Source: Anaerolineaceae bacterium
Lineage (GTDB): Bacteria > Chloroflexota > Anaerolineae > Anaerolineales > Anaerolineaceae
Assembly (NCBI GenBank): GCA_016841445.1
Contig: JAENZD010000001.1
Span: 310,001-374,000, forward strand
Length of the DNA stretch: 64,000 nucleotides
Reading direction: 5' to 3'
Part shown: positions 47,306-57,039 of the stretch, in pieces
Layout: each line of letters starts with the position of its first letter
Numbering within the stretch: position 1 is the stretch's first letter
Made by a program: the position numbers and the translations under genes
Notes under the pieces: generated by a model
Told to the model about the DNA's origin: nothing
The model's database searches: none
Seen by the model: the letters and a program-made list of their open reading frames with translations, nothing else

Positions 47306-48490
47306 TTACTCATTTGGATACACTCCCCAGAACAGGTCGTCAAACTGTGCAACGAAATCCTCCGAGAAGAAATAGGCGTAATCCTCACGCTCCTGTAAAT
47401 AATACCCAAAATAGGCGGTTGCGAAATGTTGAATTCGTTCTGTTTGATTGGTCTGCAACATGCTCGAATGATTCTCTCCGATAAAAGAAATCATGTATCG
47501 TTCGGGGGTTCCAATATGATCATAGATGAAGGCGGCTTCGATTGGTTGATAGTCACTGTCCTCAGTTGCTTGGATGAGTAACACAGGGCGGTCAGCCAGT
47601 GCCAAACCTCGTTCTCCAAATAACCACGCCCCGTCTGTCCCCATCGGCATGACAGCGAGAATTCGTTCATCAGTCATTGACTGCCATAGTCCATCCTCAC
47701 TGGTTGTGATTTCTTTCCCGACATGAGCAGTGAAATCATCCCATTTCTTAGCAAGATCACAAGTGATTTTGATATACCACTCTTCAATGGGTGGTTGCAT
47801 CGTTGGCATCTGCTCGCAGTATGAAAGGTAATAAAATGGGTCTATTCGTGCCCCACTGAGGGCGAGGGATATTTGACCCCCATAAGAAAATCCGGTAATG
47901 CCAGTCCGAGTAGAGTCAATGACACCTCCTAACTCATTTGGAGGATTCGAAGAGATCTGATCAAGAGCAAACAAGAAATCCATCGGCCAATCGGTAGTTT
48001 GAAAATCCCACTTGGTGAACAAACCAGGACTCTTTACTTCCACCATCACGAAGCCATGGGAAGCAAGATGGGATCTAAAAATATTACTGCCCGAATCCTG
48101 CTCGGTAAGTATCAGTGGATAGGGCGCTCCACTTAAATCTGGGTCGGCATCGATCGTAATTGGCCGGCCATCACCATCGGTTTGCTTCAATGCTGGATAC
48201 AAAAATGTAAGTTGTATCTTGCGATCATTGCGACTCTCATCAACAATTGTGTGTACCCGGTAGCCAACAAAGAAAGGGCCGGGATCAGACAGAGGAAAAG
48301 AAATTGGCTCCTGAGTATCAAGTGGGATTGTTGGTGTCGATGTTGACAATGTGGCAGTGTCCAGCGGTCTACAAGTAGGTTCAACGGTGTCCGAAGAGGA
48401 TGCCGAACTTAGCTCTTGTGGGGGTTCGCACGAAGAAAATGTCAATCCGATTATCAAGGTAATCAAGAATACAAGGATTTTATTCTTCAT
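47306..48490 (-). CDS. Lipoprotein alpha/beta hydrolase (PAF-acetylhydrolase-like)
   Basis: 394 residues. Signal and lipobox (LTFSSC), then an alpha/beta hydrolase with the nucleophile elbow GFSYGGQ (in GITGFSYGG), an acid near IQATEDSDYQP and a C-terminal His in FIGENHSSM. Resembles dienelactone-hydrolase or platelet-activating-factor acetylhydrolase-like secreted esterases. It is the only cargo gene of the module between copies C and E, in the opposite orientation. Confidence 0.82.
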   Translation of the reverse strand: MKNKILVFLITLIIGLTFSSCEPPQELSSASSSDTVEPTCRPLDTATLSTSTPTIPLDTQEPISFPLSDPGPFFVGYRVHTIVDESRNDRKIQLTFLYPALKQTDGDGRPITIDADPDLSGAPYPLILTEQDSGSNIFRSHLASHGFVMVEVKSPGLFTKWDFQTTDWPMDFLFALDQISSNPPNELGGVIDSTRTGITGFSYGGQISLALSGARIDPFYYLSYCEQMPTMQPPIEEWYIKITCDLAKKWDDFTAHVGKEITTSEDGLWQSMTDERILAVMPMGTDGAWLFGERGLALADRPVLLIQATEDSDYQPIEAAFIYDHIGTPERYMISFIGENHSSMLQTNQTERIQHFATAYFGYYLQEREDYAYFFSEDFVAQFDDLFWGVYPNE

Positions 48491-48933
48491 ATTTCACTTT
48501 CTGATATGGAAATAGAGTCGTTAAACAAAACTCTGAATAAAAATTACTCCGCCGGCCGCCTTGTTAAGAACCAGTCACTTAATGATAGATTTAATTACTT
48601 AAAGGGTATGTATTTATTATACAACAAAACCAGCTTACTTCAGTCGAAAAAAGATTTCTTAACCAAGTCTGCGATCGGCTGCGGGTTAAGAATTATGTTT
48701 ACAGATCTCAGAAAATGTATCTGTATTGAAAAAATCACCTTTTCTTGTTCTTATGACTAGCCATATACTTATCAGCATATTTATCGTTGCTGATACTGAT
48801 CCCAGTTATTTAAATCCGGATTGTTTGAAAGGTATCAATTTCAAAAACAAGCTCTATGGATGGAGATTAAAATTTATTCAGGTGCTAAAGAAGATAGTTA
48901 AATGCTAATTGCAGCTGATAGCAGAAGATAATC
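48491..48933. other. AT-rich spacer
   Basis: 443 bases with a possible reverse-strand promoter for the hydrolase. An open frame on the + strand (48416-48760) overlaps the lipoprotein signal region and shows no family features; it is treated as non-coding. Confidence 0.5.
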
Positions 48934-49046
48934 AATGGGTACTCAAGCTCCCGAGGACGATTGCGGATTTGGCAGGGGAAGAGGCGATCACCCAATTGCA
49001 CCTTGCGGAGGCACTGCAGTATCGTCCAAAGTTGGAGTTGATGTAG
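48934..49046 (+). pseudogene. comM 3'-end copy E (35 codons)
   Basis: GGGTACTCAAGCTCCCGAGGACG to the stop encodes VLKLPRTIADLAGEEAITQL and the terminal LAEALQYRPKLELM. It corresponds to comM from about 37127. The frame and stop position are preserved in this short tail. Confidence 0.85.
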
Positions 49047-49463
49047 ATCAGAAATGTACTTAATACTGGTTGGACTATTTTGGGTGTGGTAGTTGCAAGT
49101 GGATTCCAAGAAAAACTTCCCTATTGATCAAATTCGATTGAAAAATCTTAAAATACAACTGGCGATTATACTTACAGAATTATTAAATGGTGACCCCCCT
49201 TTTTTTGATGATATTGTTCGATGTTATAACGAGTATCGCCAAAATTAATTAATAGGTTTTTGATCCCCCATATCAGCAATTATTCTGATTCAAGCTGCCT
49301 TATTCCAGTTGATTTAACGATCATAAAGGTTGGTACAAGAACTGGGCACTTGACATTAAGAATATTAATGTAATTATTAAATAGGTTACTTTATAATCTA
49401 TGGTAAAACTATTTATTATGAACTAATGATTTTAATACATCATATTGGAAAAAGGAGTAAAAA
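49047..49463. other. Spacer with family-1 repeat copy
   Basis: 417 bases. About 49277-49326 resembles the repeats at 37402 and 55230 (CCAGTTG then ACGATCATAA). An AATTAATAGGTT near 49246 also occurs near 38753. Downstream, AAAAGGAG (49450-49457) is the ribosome site of the next gene. Confidence 0.4.
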
Positions 49464-50690
49464 ATGCGATACCTGAAATGGATCATTATTTTGTTTCTTG
49501 GTATTTTATTAGGATGGTTTATTGTACTTTTTCTGACTGTTCATCCACTTCAGATGAATTTATTTCTATTCCTTTCAACAGTTACACTGGTGGCGATAAT
49601 ATTTTTTATGTCTAAATATTTTAAGGGAAAATGGTTCTTACCTCTTTCCATTATTGTTACTCTAGTTTCTTTTATTGGTAGCTACCTAACCAATACCCAA
49701 ATTTTTCTTAGGCAGGGTGACCCACGAAAATTGCCTGAATTAACACGGCAAATAAATGAGCCAGGAGACGGTCACACAGCAATAATATATTTTACACATG
49801 GGGAACCCGAAAATTACAACCCCATTGGCTGGATAAATCAATTCAATGAGTTTGATGAACAAGATATCCCATTTGTCCCTTTGTATGCCAGACCATTTTT
49901 CGTCTATCAATTACGGAATGCTTATCTCAAAGTAGGCTCAAGTCATCATCGTCAAATGCATTTTCAAATGCTGAAAAGTCTTGAGGAAGCTTATCGCCAA
50001 GAAGGTGACGAAACCACTAAATTTTATATCAGTTTTTTGGATGATGATCCCCGACCTGATGCTGCTGTAATTGAAGCATTGAACGACGGTGCCAGTCATA
50101 TCATTCTTAGCGAGGTCTTCCTTACGATATCAAATCACACAGCCGAAGGAGAAGATTTAGTAAAAGATTTGAATGTAGAAGACAACGGCGCTACATTGTC
50201 ATTCACAGGTCCCCTTTATGATTCTGATATCTTGCGAAGTATGTTTGTTAACAGAGTAAATGAAAATATCGGAGACACACCTCCAGAAAAAGTAGGTGTG
50301 CTCCTGGTTGGGCATGGTCAGCCAGATCAATGGGATATTGAATGGCCTACTGAAACAGAACAGGAGATGAGCTTCCGCAACAATGTTCTCAAAGATTTGG
50401 AACAAGCAGGTTATTTGGGGAAAAATTTAGGTTTAGCGTGGATGGATTTCAAGGAACCAAAACCGGCGTCATTGGTCGAAGAGTTCTTTGCTAATGGTGT
50501 TGAAAAAATCTTATATTACTCAGCAGCAATCAGCGCAGACTCCATTCATAGCCAATATGATATCCCCGAATTAGTAGAAAAAGCTAATTTACCCGAAGAT
50601 TTTTCATTAATAAATCTTGGTGCCTGGAATGATGACCCAATTGTAATAAAAGCGATTAAAGAAAAAATTGATCTAATGTTAATAAATTAA
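49464..50690 (+). CDS. Membrane-anchored ferrochelatase-like protein
   Basis: 408 residues. Three N-terminal helices (residues 1-80) precede a class II chelatase-type fold: AIIYFTHGEPENYNP, SSHHRQMHFQ, SHIILSEVFLT, GVLLVGHGQPDQW and a second-half YYSAAIS. The HGE/HGQ positions match the metal-binding His region of ferrochelatase/CbiK-like enzymes. The N-terminal membrane part is unusual, so true chelatase activity is unproven. First gene of a four-gene module. Confidence 0.7.
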   Translation: MRYLKWIIILFLGILLGWFIVLFLTVHPLQMNLFLFLSTVTLVAIIFFMSKYFKGKWFLPLSIIVTLVSFIGSYLTNTQIFLRQGDPRKLPELTRQINEPGDGHTAIIYFTHGEPENYNPIGWINQFNEFDEQDIPFVPLYARPFFVYQLRNAYLKVGSSHHRQMHFQMLKSLEEAYRQEGDETTKFYISFLDDDPRPDAAVIEALNDGASHIILSEVFLTISNHTAEGEDLVKDLNVEDNGATLSFTGPLYDSDILRSMFVNRVNENIGDTPPEKVGVLLVGHGQPDQWDIEWPTETEQEMSFRNNVLKDLEQAGYLGKNLGLAWMDFKEPKPASLVEEFFANGVEKILYYSAAISADSIHSQYDIPELVEKANLPEDFSLINLGAWNDDPIVIKAIKEKIDLMLIN

Positions 50691-51002
50691 CAAACGATAA
50701 TATGATCTCAGCTATACTTAACATTATTGTGATACGGGATATCTGATTTCCCAATTGCTTGTTAATATTAGAAACCATTTATCTTAATATAAGTGTAGTG
50801 TCTTGGTTAGTTTTGGGCATCAGGTTAAGTAGAAACCAATCTTAAAATTTGATATGGATTGATAGTTGGCTTTCATATAGTTCAGATTTCTGAAATGTAT
50901 GGAATCCCAAAGTGTCACTCTATGAAAAAGCTGATGAACACGATGGTTGTACCCCAGAAAAAAGCCATTAATGATCAATATTGTTACCTCTAAGGGCATT
51001 TT
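50691..51002. other. Spacer
   Basis: 312 AT-rich bases. No gene recognised; TAAGGGC (50991-50997) is the likely ribosome site for the next gene. Confidence 0.45.
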
Positions 51003-53360
51003 ATGAACGAAGCAGTGATTTATAATTTACGATCGAAATATCTCCCAGATCACATTGGCAATAAGGCAAGAAATCTTCAGTCCTTACTTGAAATCCGAAA
51101 TATCCGAGTGCCTGAAACATGGGTTGTCCCATGGGATGTCTATGAAAAATATGAAACCGATGAAAATTCCTCATTAGATCAACTTGATGCAGCTTTACAA
51201 GCCCATTTGGACCACGCAAAATTCTATGCTGTAAGATCGAGCTCAAATATTGAAGATGCTAGTTTTAATTCTTATGCCGGCCTTTTTAAGACATTTCTCA
51301 ATGTTCAAGGATTTCAAAATATACGGAATGCAATTATTCAGATTTGGGAAGCGACCCACGACGAGGCAATACAGGCTTATTTGGATAAGCTCAATCTATC
51401 ACCTGATAATATTCATATAGCGGTCATCCTTCAAGAGATGGTGCTGCCAGTTTATTCTGGGGTTTTATTCAGCCGCAATCCAATGACTGGCTTAAGTGAA
51501 ACCGTCATTGAAGTTGTTCCGGGTTATGGAACTGCATTGGTTCAGGATGGCGTTACGCCCGAACGCTGGGTTTCTCGAAAAGGTTTTTGGGTAGCAAAAC
51601 CTGATGAGTATCAAGTGCCAATACCTGTCATGAAACAAGTTCTTGATGAATCACGCAAAATACTCAAAACGATTTCCAAACCAATAGACCTTGAATGGGT
51701 TTATGATGGCCAAGTTGTTTATTGGGTTCAGATGCGTGAAATCACCACGATAAAGGACCTTCATATTTATAGCAATCGGTTTTCTAAAGATGTGATGCCA
51801 GGAATGATCCATCCCTTGATTTGGTCGATTAATGTTCCTCTAATAAACACCGTCTGGTTGGGTTTGTTAGAAAAGATTGTGGGCAAAATACCAATTGATG
51901 CTGAAGGCTTGGCCAAATCTTTTTTCTATCGAAGTTATTTTAACATGGGTGCCATCGGCGAAGTTTTTGCACGGGTGGGTTTCCCATCTGAGGGATTAGA
52001 GATGATAATGGGTTTGGTGCCAAATCAGGAAGGAAAACCAGCATTCAAACCAAATATTAAAATGATCCCCCTTGTGCCTAGATTGTTAGGCTTCATAATT
52101 GATAAATGGAATTTTGAGCACAAGATCAAATCCAGATTTTCCTCCTTGAAAGAAAACCTAGTTTTTTTTACAACCACCCCACAAATTGATGTACCCCTAG
52201 AGGAGCAGATCAGGGAAATTAATGACCTTTATCATTTGGTGCAAAAAATTATCTATTTCAATGTGGTCACACCAATTTTGGCTTCCGTTTACACCCGCTT
52301 GCTCGAACAACAATTAAGCAAGCTGAGCGTTGACCTTCTGACCTTCGATACCTATGAAAATCTTCATGAATTAGATCAATACAACCCCAATATCGCCCTG
52401 ATGAAACTGCACAAGAAATTTGATTTGTTTCTCCAAAAGGAAAATTTTGGAAGGCCTTCTGAGAATAGGGAACTTTCCCAAGCCGAGATCAAGGGGACAG
52501 ACTTCGAAGATCACTTTAATCAATTCATCAGGGACTTTGGTTATCTAAGCAGTAACGGTAATAATTTTACAGCAGTTCCTTGGCGGGAAAATCCAGATGC
52601 CGTGCTTGAAATGATCCGGGATTTTCAAATGATCGACCGGGAAAAATCAAGACGTATTAGTTTTGAGGATTTGCCTGCAAGAGGGTTACGAAAATGGTTA
52701 GTCAAGCTCTTCTATAAAAGAGTTCGGAAATTTTCGATCTACCGTGAACAGATCAGTCGAAGCTATTATTACGGTTACGGCCTTTTCCGTTCATATTTTT
52801 TAAGGCTGGCAAATGGGATGATATCCAAGGGATGGTTAGAATCAAAAGAAGATATTTTCTTTCTTACTTGGGATGAGATCCAGAGAGTGATCGAGACCAA
52901 GGATCCTGAACACTTGCTGAACAAAATTACAGCGCGTCAAGAGGAGATGGAAGCATACAGGGATGTGGATTTACCCGATGTGATTTACGGAGATGAACCA
53001 CCGCCAGTCTTTTCCGGATCTTTTGATAGATTAAGAGGTACACCTACGTCTCAGGGGTATTATTCAGGTCCCCTAAAAATCGTGAGTGGCATGGAAGAAT
53101 TCCACAAAGTCAACGCGGGTGATGTGATCGTAATCCCTTATTCTGATGTGGGTTGGACACCACTATTCAGCCTCGCTGGCGCAGTCATTGCGGAATCTGG
53201 CGGCCTTTTGTCCCATAGTTCAATCATTGCAAGGGAATACCAAATTCCGGCTGTTGTCTCTGTCCCAAATTGTATGCGGCTCAGGGACATGCAGAGGGTT
53301 AGCGTAAATGGATTCACAGGTGAAATTGTGCTTCTTGATCAACAACCAGGCCAAAATTAA
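51003..53360 (+). CDS. PEP-utilising / rifampin phosphotransferase-like enzyme
   Basis: 785 residues in the PEP synthase superfamily. There is an N-terminal ATP-grasp PPDK_N domain (AVRSSSNIEDASFNSYAGLFKTF; VFSRNP-like segment), a large middle region, and a C-terminal mobile domain with GTPTSQGYYSG and GGLLSHSSIIARE, where His738 is the phospho-carrier. The order ATP domain-middle-His domain without a PEP-binding TIM barrel matches rifampin phosphotransferase-like proteins rather than PEP synthase. The acceptor substrate is unknown. Confidence 0.82.
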   Translation: MNEAVIYNLRSKYLPDHIGNKARNLQSLLEIRNIRVPETWVVPWDVYEKYETDENSSLDQLDAALQAHLDHAKFYAVRSSSNIEDASFNSYAGLFKTFLNVQGFQNIRNAIIQIWEATHDEAIQAYLDKLNLSPDNIHIAVILQEMVLPVYSGVLFSRNPMTGLSETVIEVVPGYGTALVQDGVTPERWVSRKGFWVAKPDEYQVPIPVMKQVLDESRKILKTISKPIDLEWVYDGQVVYWVQMREITTIKDLHIYSNRFSKDVMPGMIHPLIWSINVPLINTVWLGLLEKIVGKIPIDAEGLAKSFFYRSYFNMGAIGEVFARVGFPSEGLEMIMGLVPNQEGKPAFKPNIKMIPLVPRLLGFIIDKWNFEHKIKSRFSSLKENLVFFTTTPQIDVPLEEQIREINDLYHLVQKIIYFNVVTPILASVYTRLLEQQLSKLSVDLLTFDTYENLHELDQYNPNIALMKLHKKFDLFLQKENFGRPSENRELSQAEIKGTDFEDHFNQFIRDFGYLSSNGNNFTAVPWRENPDAVLEMIRDFQMIDREKSRRISFEDLPARGLRKWLVKLFYKRVRKFSIYREQISRSYYYGYGLFRSYFLRLANGMISKGWLESKEDIFFLTWDEIQRVIETKDPEHLLNKITARQEEMEAYRDVDLPDVIYGDEPPPVFSGSFDRLRGTPTSQGYYSGPLKIVSGMEEFHKVNAGDVIVIPYSDVGWTPLFSLAGAVIAESGGLLSHSSIIAREYQIPAVVSVPNCMRLRDMQRVSVNGFTGEIVLLDQQPGQN

Positions 53361-53796
53361 CAGGAGAAATTTGTGGTATTATGAATCGCAACCATTCTTC
53401 ATAAGTATTGCTAACTTGGTTAAAATCAAATCTAGGTTTTGAATGGGGGAAAAATACAAATTTGAAGCGGATACTTTTCTTGCTATCATCTCGTAATAAA
53501 TAATTGGGGTTCCTTCAATTTTCATGAGACAATCTTCAAAGGTCAAAGTTAATTCGAATGAACATGAATCAAGACACTGCTAGTAAACAAAGTAGTGTGA
53601 TGGAAAATCTGAACCTAAACTCAATGGAAGCATGTGGTATTCGTAAACGGAGTGAATTCTTTCTAAACATTGTCTAACCATTTAAGATAATTTCAGCTGA
53701 TGAATCCAATCAAAATGAAATCTCTAAAACCCCTAAAGAAATTCTTCTTCTAAATAATTCATTATTCTAATAAATTTGATTGGCTTTTTGGACTAT
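53361..53796. other. Spacer
   Basis: 436 AT-rich bases between convergent genes. No gene, hairpin or repeat was recognised. Confidence 0.45.
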
Positions 53797-54528
53797 TCAC
53801 TCATCTTTATTTTTTTTAAACAAATTTGCTATGCTGAAACGCTTGATGACCCGATATACACTGCCCATACCCAAAAAATCTGCAACTTCTTGCTCATCCG
53901 GAAGTTCGCCTGTTTTCCTGAGCTGGAAAAAATTTTTCAATTCTGGTAGCATCGCCAGCCAGAAAAGAAGATTCGCGAAGATAACATACCCAAGTTTAAG
54001 GGGATCATAGGTTCGAAACCAGATCCACGGGATCATTAGTACCAGTCCAGTCCAGCGAATCAGAACAACTTCCCCAAGCAAACCTCCCAATAAGAATCCA
54101 ACCGTGTTTGTTACAATGACACCTACCCAATCAAGGATAAGAAATCCTCCAAGAATTGTGGATAATCCACGGCCGCCTTTAAATTTATAGTAAATGGGAT
54201 AATTATGCCCAACAATGGCTAGACTCGCAGCAATGAGGTAAAAAGGCATATCAGGCTTCCATAGTTTAAAAATCAAACTTGGTATCACTGCCTTTAAAAT
54301 ATCCAGGATTGAAGCAAAACAACCATACTTTGTACCTAACTTGAAGCCTGCAGCTGTTGCACCGGTTGAGCTGGACTCAAAGACCGCGCCACTACTCGAT
54401 ATCGTGTGCTTAATTGGTGCGGAAGCATCCTCGCCAGGAGCACGAATGCTGATCAAAATGCGGGAAAATGAAATGGAACCTACTAAATAACCTGATAATG
54501 CAGCTATTAATCCAATAAGAATATTCAT
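53797..54528 (-). CDS. PlsY-like glycerol-3-phosphate acyltransferase family protein
   Basis: 243 residues with about five helices. PlsY motifs are visible: GSISFSRIL (motif 1), HTISSSGAVFESSSTGATAAGFKLG in place of the usual GSGNPGATN (motif 2) and GHNYPIYYKFKGGRGLST (motif 3). The middle motif is altered, so it may use a different acyl acceptor. Encoded opposite to the PEP-utilising gene, with which it shares a module. Confidence 0.78.
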   Translation of the reverse strand: MNILIGLIAALSGYLVGSISFSRILISIRAPGEDASAPIKHTISSSGAVFESSSTGATAAGFKLGTKYGCFASILDILKAVIPSLIFKLWKPDMPFYLIAASLAIVGHNYPIYYKFKGGRGLSTILGGFLILDWVGVIVTNTVGFLLGGLLGEVVLIRWTGLVLMIPWIWFRTYDPLKLGYVIFANLLFWLAMLPELKNFFQLRKTGELPDEQEVADFLGMGSVYRVIKRFSIANLFKKNKDE

Positions 54529-55372
54529 TTTTTACCTCAGAGACATAATTGGATTGTGAGCCTTCTCACAATGGATAAAAAAATCCACCAGCCAATCAAA
54601 TATAAGCTCGATTGGATAATTATTATTCTTTGAAAGTTTTGATGTCCTCATGATCAATATTGCTATTGCTTAACTCCTATTGTAATATAAAAATGACATA
54701 GACATGTTTTTCATTTTTTATCTATTAATGAATTTTCTCAAAAAATATTCAAGTTGCTGCTTCCCCCAGTTTCTTACCGATAGGGTATCTGTAATTCCGT
54801 TGATGATTATTAATACATCTTTATTCATTTTCTATGATGAATAGAAAAGCTAAAAAGTCGTCTCCAGATCACTATGTGTGTCTTGTCAAGGGGTGCAGAT
54901 TACGTGTTTGCCATCCAGTGAGTTGCACAACAAACTGTTCATTGAGGGATGTGTACTTGCGCAATTTTGCTCCACTAGCAATTATGATTTAATCGTAAAG
55001 CTTGTGTGTTGTCTAAGGGATGGACGACAGATTCAGACACGCTGCATTAAACCTTTTCGTTTAATGAAGAATATTAATGTTGAAGCGTTGGCCTGCAAGA
55101 TACATGATTTATTGTTTAAAGGAGAGAATTTCTCCGCTATAAATTTAGGAAAAATTGACTGAATTATTGAGGAGACATAAGAATTTCGTTCGCATACATA
55201 ATTCATTCGCCAATCATCCGCAATGCCTTTGGCTATCCTAATCTGTGCTTTCCAATTTCAGTTGGTTGTACTATCATAAGAACCAATAAAATTTTGTTTA
55301 TAGGCTATCGGGATCAAATAGTGTATAAGGTAACTCCGTTATGTTGAACCATTTGAAAGGAAATCAATAAAA
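54529..55372. other. Long AT-rich spacer with family-1 repeat
   Basis: 844 bases. Positions 55230-55279 resemble 37402-37451. An open frame at 54878-55162 (94 codons, Cys-rich) has no ribosome site or family match; it was left as uncertain. No RNA gene recognised. Confidence 0.4.
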
Positions 55373-56317
55373 ATGAAAACTTCTCAAGATCTTGTAAAGC
55401 TCGGAAAAACTGAAATCATGATTACAACTGTGGGCGTGGGCACTTGGTCTTGGGGCGATAGATTGGTTTGGGGATATGGTAGCAGCAGTTATGATGACGC
55501 TGATATCAAAGAGGCCTTTGAGGTCAGCCTGGAAAATGGCACAAACTGGTTCGATACGGCTGAAGTATATGGTATTGGCAAATCAGAAAAATTTTTAGGT
55601 AAATTTTTACCTTCAGCCTCAAAAGAAGTACTGATTGCAACTAAATTTTTCCCATTTCCATGGCGTGTGTGCAAACAAGCATTGCTTCGTAGTCTTAAGA
55701 ATAGCTTGAAGCGCTTGCAAATCAACCATATTGACCTGTATCAAATTCATACACCTCTTGGATGGTGGAGCAAGCCAAAGTTTGTCTCTGTACTTGCGGA
55801 CACCGTTAACGCAGGCCTTACCCGGGCTGTGGGTGTTTCCAATTTCGACAGAGAAAAAACCAAACTTGCAAATGAAACGCTTCAAACCTTGGGGGTGCCT
55901 CTTGCTTCAAATCAAGTTGAATACAGCCTTTTCGATCGGCGTATTGAGAAAAACGGTTTGCTTGATTACTGCCATGAAAATGACATCACTGTCATTGCAT
56001 ATAGTCCGCTTGCAAAAGGTATGGCAACTGGAAAATATGGGCCCGAGAATCCACCGTCCGGGCCTCGTAAACATATGTACCCCACTGAAAAATTGCAGGC
56101 GTTTCAACCTTTGATCGCGCTTTTAAAGAAATTGGGCGCAGCACACGGAAAAACACCTGCCCAAGTTGCCCTAAACTGGACAATATGCAAAGGTACTGTT
56201 CCCATTCCGGGTGCAAAAAACGCGAATCAAGCCGCTGAAAATCTTGGAGCGATGGGATGGCGGCTAAAACCAGAAGAGGTAGTTGCGCTTGATAAAGCCA
56301 GCAACCTACCAGTATGA
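55373..56317 (+). CDS. Aldo/keto reductase
   Basis: 314 residues, TIM barrel. Catalytic tetrad visible: Asp61, Tyr66 (FDTAEVYG), Lys91 (IATKFF) and His126 (YQIHTP). C-terminal AKR2-type NADPH site: IPGAKNANQAAENLGA. Full length. Substrate not predictable. Last gene before comM copy G. Confidence 0.93.
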   Translation: MKTSQDLVKLGKTEIMITTVGVGTWSWGDRLVWGYGSSSYDDADIKEAFEVSLENGTNWFDTAEVYGIGKSEKFLGKFLPSASKEVLIATKFFPFPWRVCKQALLRSLKNSLKRLQINHIDLYQIHTPLGWWSKPKFVSVLADTVNAGLTRAVGVSNFDREKTKLANETLQTLGVPLASNQVEYSLFDRRIEKNGLLDYCHENDITVIAYSPLAKGMATGKYGPENPPSGPRKHMYPTEKLQAFQPLIALLKKLGAAHGKTPAQVALNWTICKGTVPIPGAKNANQAAENLGAMGWRLKPEEVVALDKASNLPV

Positions 56318-56322
56318 TGAGG

Positions 56323-56386
56323 CCTGGTTACCAAAAACTGATCTAGGTACTGTGATATTGTTGCTGCAATAAATCAGAATATAGAA
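56323..56386 (+). repeat. Spacer repeat family 2, copy 1
   Basis: CCTGGTTACCAAAAACTGAT and the following bases to GTGATATTGT match 59082-59120 at about 30 of 39 positions, with weaker similarity continuing about 20 bases (CTGCAATAAATCAGA versus CTGTAAAAAAATTAGA). It begins right after the aldo/keto reductase stop. Confidence 0.6.
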
Positions 56387-56464
56387 ATGGAAAAAGGGCA
56401 TAGAATCAAATAACATAATTTATTTCAATCAATAATATTTTATCTTTTTAATTATTGAATCTAT

Positions 56465-56572
56465 GTCTTTATAATGAACCACACGCTTGCGGATCTGGCG
56501 TGGTCGGAAGCGATCACCCAGGTGCATTTGGCAGAAGCGCTGCAGTACCGGCCGAAGTTGGAGTTGATGTAG
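56465..56572 (+). pseudogene. comM 3'-end copy G with junction motif
   Basis: Starts with the 26-base junction segment 56465-56490 (core TGAACCACACGCTTGC), then continues directly as GCGGATCTGGC and the final 28 comM codons to TAG 56570-56572. The junction is the same as in copy D, but about 390 bases of comM between NPCPCG and the last 28 codons are missing, probably by deletion between TTGC repeats. Confidence 0.8.
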
Positions 56573-56611
56573 GTTTTTGCGAGTTAAGTTTTCTTATTGG
56601 TCCCTTCCTTA

Positions 56612-56898
56612 CAATTTCGTTTTCCTAATCTTTGGCATAATTGGATTGCTGATGATATCCGGATCCTTATTGAATTTGTGCTGATTGACGAGGAAAACAC
56701 CATTATGTATGGGAGGTTTTACCAGCGTGTTTTGAAGATACCTATTCCGCAAGGCTTAATGGGATTTTTGGTAAAATTGGTTTACATGTGATCGCCTGCC
56801 AACACAAACGGGTGTTTACACATATCTTTCCGAAGAATCCTGCCAAGATGGAGACGGAGCACTTGCGGGTGAGTGATTTAGGTATTGTAAAACAATGA
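56612..56898 (+). pseudogene. Remnant of a Rieske-type ring-hydroxylating oxygenase C-terminus
   Basis: FPNLWHNWIADDIRILIEFVLIDEENTIMYGRFYQR reads in one frame. After a frameshift near 56760 the text continues as GKIGLHVIACQHKRVFTHIF to KMETEHLRVSD and TGA 56898. The order and spacing resemble the C-terminal catalytic domain of Rieske non-haem oxygenases. The N-terminal Rieske cluster is absent. Assignment from pattern memory, moderate. Confidence 0.45.
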
Positions 56899-57039
56899 AA
56901 GTGGAAGGAAGAGATGCAAACTTTAACAGAAACATCCCTAAAGGCATGTATTGGGTAAGATAATCGAAAATATTACACACAAAAGTATTCCCTGGATCTT
57001 AAAAAGCACATCTAGATGTTGTGATTAGAAAGGCTGATC

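Noticed and set aside
48416-48760. Open frame of 114 codons on the + strand
   Set aside because: It overlaps the lipoprotein signal of the hydrolase gene on the other strand, and the product shows no conserved features.
54878-55162. Open frame of 94 codons, Cys-rich
   Set aside because: No ribosome site and no recognised family, in a long AT-rich spacer. Listed within the spacer only.
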